This document shows, in pieces, positions 35,698-37,713 of a DNA stretch of 37,713 nt (position 1 is its first letter; each line of letters opens with the position of its first letter). The stretch is taken from assembly GCF_000191885.1 (NCBI RefSeq), contig NZ_AEWI01000008.1, positions 1 to 37,713 of the forward strand, given 5' to 3'. Under the pieces are notes generated by a model. That model ran no database searches. It was not told the origin of the DNA and saw only the letters and a program-made list of their open reading frames with translations. A program made the translations under genes and the position numbers. Source of the DNA: Anaerophaga thermohalophila DSM 12881. Lineage in GTDB: Bacteria > Bacteroidota > Bacteroidia > Bacteroidales > Marinilabiliaceae.

Positions 35698-36744
35698 ATG
35701 GACAGACAAAACCGGAAAAACAGAATTTTACCCGCTGAATGGGAATCTCAGGATGCCGTATTACTGGCCTGGCCGCATGAGGAAACCGACTGGGAACCGA
35801 TGCTGCAGGAAACCCGCGATTGCTTCCGGAAAATCATTGATACAATAACCCGGTTTGAAGATGTTGTATTATTAGTTGATGATAACGACCAAAATCCATC
35901 ATCCCGGTTCAGATTCCCGGAGCGGTTGCAAATTGTCAAAGTTCCGGTAAATGATACCTGGGCAAGGGATTTCGGTCCTCTTTTGGTTAAAGAAAACAGA
36001 AAATACATCGCCGTTGATTTTAAATTCAACGGATGGGGACTTAAATTCGCAGCCGATAAGGACAATCTCATCACACAGCGTCTTTTTGAAAATCGCATCT
36101 TTTCGCAAGATGTTGTCAGAGAAAACCGGTTGAATTTCGTGCTGGAAGGCGGCAGCATAGAATCAGACGGGAAAGGAACGGTACTTACAACCAGCCGGTG
36201 CCTTTTGTCACCCAACCGCAACGGCAGATACTCAAAAAATGAAATTGAAGACAGGCTCAAACAATTCCTTGGCGCAAATAACATTTTATGGCTTGAGAAC
36301 GGGTATCTGGCAGGCGACGATACCGACAGCCACATAGATACCCTTGCCCGGTTTTGTGATCCCGGAACAATTGTTTATATTAAAACGGACAACCCGGAGG
36401 ATGAACATTTCGAAGCACTGAACAAAATGGAAAATCAACTCCGAAAATTCAAAACCACCGAAGGAAAATCTTACAACCTTATCCCGCTGCCAATGGCCGA
36501 CCCGGTTTATCACAACAACCAGTGTCTGCCGGCTACCTATGCAAATTTCCTCATCATTAACCATGCTGTCCTGGTCCCATTTTACAACAGCCCTAAAGAC
36601 ATAGAGGCCAAAAAAATATTTGAAAAAATTTTCCCAAATCGTGAAGTAATCGGAATTGATTGCCGTCCGTTAATAAAACAGAACGGATCGTTGCACTGCG
36701 TGACCATGCAATTGCCACAGGGGAGTTTAAGAAAGCAGGTCTGA
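35698..36744 (+). CDS. aguA: Agmatine deiminase
   Basis: A 348-residue guanidine-modifying enzyme (PPAD family) that turns agmatine into N-carbamoylputrescine and ammonia. The ATG at 35698 is preferred over an upstream in-frame TTG at 35656. Active-site features: TWARDFGP (87-94), LEGGSIESDG (149-158), the His of DSHIDT (His212) and catalytic Cys334 in GSLHC. AWPHEETDW near the N-terminus is typical. It is followed 98 bases later by the next enzyme of the same route. No arginine decarboxylase is in the window, so the source of agmatine is not shown. Confidence 0.95.
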   Translation: MDRQNRKNRILPAEWESQDAVLLAWPHEETDWEPMLQETRDCFRKIIDTITRFEDVVLLVDDNDQNPSSRFRFPERLQIVKVPVNDTWARDFGPLLVKENRKYIAVDFKFNGWGLKFAADKDNLITQRLFENRIFSQDVVRENRLNFVLEGGSIESDGKGTVLTTSRCLLSPNRNGRYSKNEIEDRLKQFLGANNILWLENGYLAGDDTDSHIDTLARFCDPGTIVYIKTDNPEDEHFEALNKMENQLRKFKTTEGKSYNLIPLPMADPVYHNNQCLPATYANFLIINHAVLVPFYNSPKDIEAKKIFEKIFPNREVIGIDCRPLIKQNGSLHCVTMQLPQGSLRKQV

Positions 36745-36842
36745 AGGTTGATTCGTTAATTGACAGGTTGTCAAACAGTTTAGTAAATTAGTAAATCGAC
36801 AGATTGTCAGGTCATTCGTTGAATAGAATAAAAATACCATTC

Positions 36843-37685
36843 ATGCTTAGAACAGGAATCATACAACAAAGCAATACAGCCAATATTCAGGACAACATAG
36901 AACGTCTGGAAAAGAGCATCCGGCAGCTTGCCAAAAAGGGTGCTCAGTTGGTTGTGTTACAGGAGTTACACAACAGTCTCTATTTTTGTCAGACTGAAGA
37001 GACCGGTTTATTTGATTTGGCTGAACCTATTCCCGGGCCTTCAACCGACCGATTCGGGCAGCTGGCCGATGAATTGAATATAGTCATTGTCACCTCTCTT
37101 TTCGAAAAACGGGCGCCCGGCATTTATCATAACACCGCCGTTGTACTGGAAAAAAATGGGAGCATAGCCGGCAAATACAGGAAAATGCACATTCCTGATG
37201 ACCCGGCCTATTACGAAAAGTTTTATTTTACGCCCGGCGACACAGGGTTTGAGCCGGTGAATACCAGTGTCGGGCGACTGGGCGTGCTGGTCTGCTGGGA
37301 CCAGTGGTATCCCGAGGCAGCCAGACTGATGGCCCTGAAAGGTGCTGAATTACTCATCTATCCCACTGCTATCGGTTGGGAATCGTCCGACAGCAATGAA
37401 GAAAAAAGACGACAAAAAGAGGCTTGGACAATTTCTCAACGCGGACATGCAGTTGCCAACGGACTATCCGTTGTTTCGGTAAACCGTGTGGGATACGAAC
37501 CCGATCCGTCCAATGTAACCGGAGGAATACAGTTCTGGGGCAACAGTTTTGCTGCGGGGCCACAGGGAGAAATTCTGATTGAAGCTCCGACAGATGCCGA
37601 AAGTAATCTCATTATTGACATCGATTTAAAACGTTCGGAAGAAGTAAGAAGAATATGGCCGTTTTTCCGCGACCATTTGTCATAA
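36843..37685 (+). CDS. aguB: N-carbamoylputrescine amidase, C-terminus apparently cut by a contig-end chimera
   Basis: A nitrilase-family amidase that hydrolyses N-carbamoylputrescine to putrescine, CO2 and ammonia. From the ATG at 36843 (an upstream TTG at 36804 is less likely) the catalytic triad is Glu41 (LQELHN), Lys114 (YRKMHIPDD) and Cys151 (LVCWDQWYPEAARL). The fold is complete up to WPFFRD, where family members continue RDRR plus ten or more residues. Here the sequence changes to HLS and a stop, using bases 37674-37685, which are copied from inside mscS. The true end is probably outside the window, and the last three codons and the stop should not be trusted. Confidence 0.9.
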   Translation: MLRTGIIQQSNTANIQDNIERLEKSIRQLAKKGAQLVVLQELHNSLYFCQTEETGLFDLAEPIPGPSTDRFGQLADELNIVIVTSLFEKRAPGIYHNTAVVLEKNGSIAGKYRKMHIPDDPAYYEKFYFTPGDTGFEPVNTSVGRLGVLVCWDQWYPEAARLMALKGAELLIYPTAIGWESSDSNEEKRRQKEAWTISQRGHAVANGLSVVSVNRVGYEPDPSNVTGGIQFWGNSFAAGPQGEILIEAPTDAESNLIIDIDLKRSEEVRRIWPFFRDHLS

Positions 37686-37713
37686 AATATGGAGGACAAC
37701 TTTTGTTTGCCAT
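37674..37713 (+). repeat. 40-base exact duplicate of mscS internal sequence at window end
   Basis: Bases 37674-37713 are identical to 34812-34851 in the same orientation, and the match runs to the last base. The base before the match differs. In mscS it is coding; here it begins in mid-codon context of aguB. An assembly or library chimera is the simplest explanation. Confidence 0.9.

Overview
The window reads as a chromosomal contig from a Bacteroidota bacterium, probably an anaerobic or facultative member of the Bacteroidales/Marinilabiliales group. The evidence is a SusC/SusD polysaccharide-utilisation locus (PUL), C-terminal type IX secretion (T9SS) sorting domains, promoters of the Bacteroidetes form TTTG-N19-20-TAnnTTTG, an Nfn-type transhydrogenase pair, and low-GC intergenic DNA crowded with palindromic repeats. 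No rRNA, tRNA, transposase, integrase or CRISPR array was found.

Layout. 0.3-9.7 kb, all on the minus strand: nfnB and nfnA (electron-bifurcating NADH/ferredoxin:NADP+ oxidoreductase), a rhomboid-like membrane protease, a threonine aldolase, a DUF2007-double-Usp stress protein, and a RelA/SpoT protein whose hydrolase site has lost its key residues. 10.1-17.9 kb, mostly plus strand: a YtxH protein, a holin-X-like membrane protein with a small partner, NAD-dependent DNA ligase, a DUF6913-like protein, an LpoB lipoprotein and a COG3014-like TPR lipoprotein. 18.1-19.7 kb: a secreted T9SS protein. 20.0-32.8 kb, minus strand: a beta-glucan (laminarin-type) PUL in the order susC, susD, surface glycan-binding lipoprotein, GH3, GH16, GH5-CBM6-CBM6-T9SS, followed by an orphan T9SS tail. 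33.4-37.7 kb, plus strand: a DUF389 membrane protein, an MscS channel, agmatine deiminase and N-carbamoylputrescine amidase (agmatine to putrescine).

How the genes fit together. In the PUL, GH16 and GH5 would cut beta-glucan outside the cell or at its surface, SusC/SusD and the glycan-binding lipoprotein would capture and import the oligomers, and GH3 would release glucose. Three of its six genes (susC, GH3, GH5) are each broken by a single extra base. This means either a decaying locus or local sequence errors. A perfect TAnnTTTG promoter element and two identical 15-bp direct repeats lie upstream of susC.

The most unusual feature is the repeat content. Family A is a ~145-bp long palindrome with ~20-bp terminal inverted repeats. 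Family B is a ~68-bp palindrome joined by a ~30-bp AT-rich link that ends exactly at the ATG of at least three real genes (nfnA, ltaE, the holin-like gene). Family C is a ~70-bp palindrome around AGATTCTTCG/CGAAGAATCT. Family D is a TTRAGG hexamer tract joined to a shared tail. Both window ends look like assembly edges. The left end lies in a family A copy. The last 40 bases duplicate an internal piece of mscS and appear to cut off the true end of the amidase gene.
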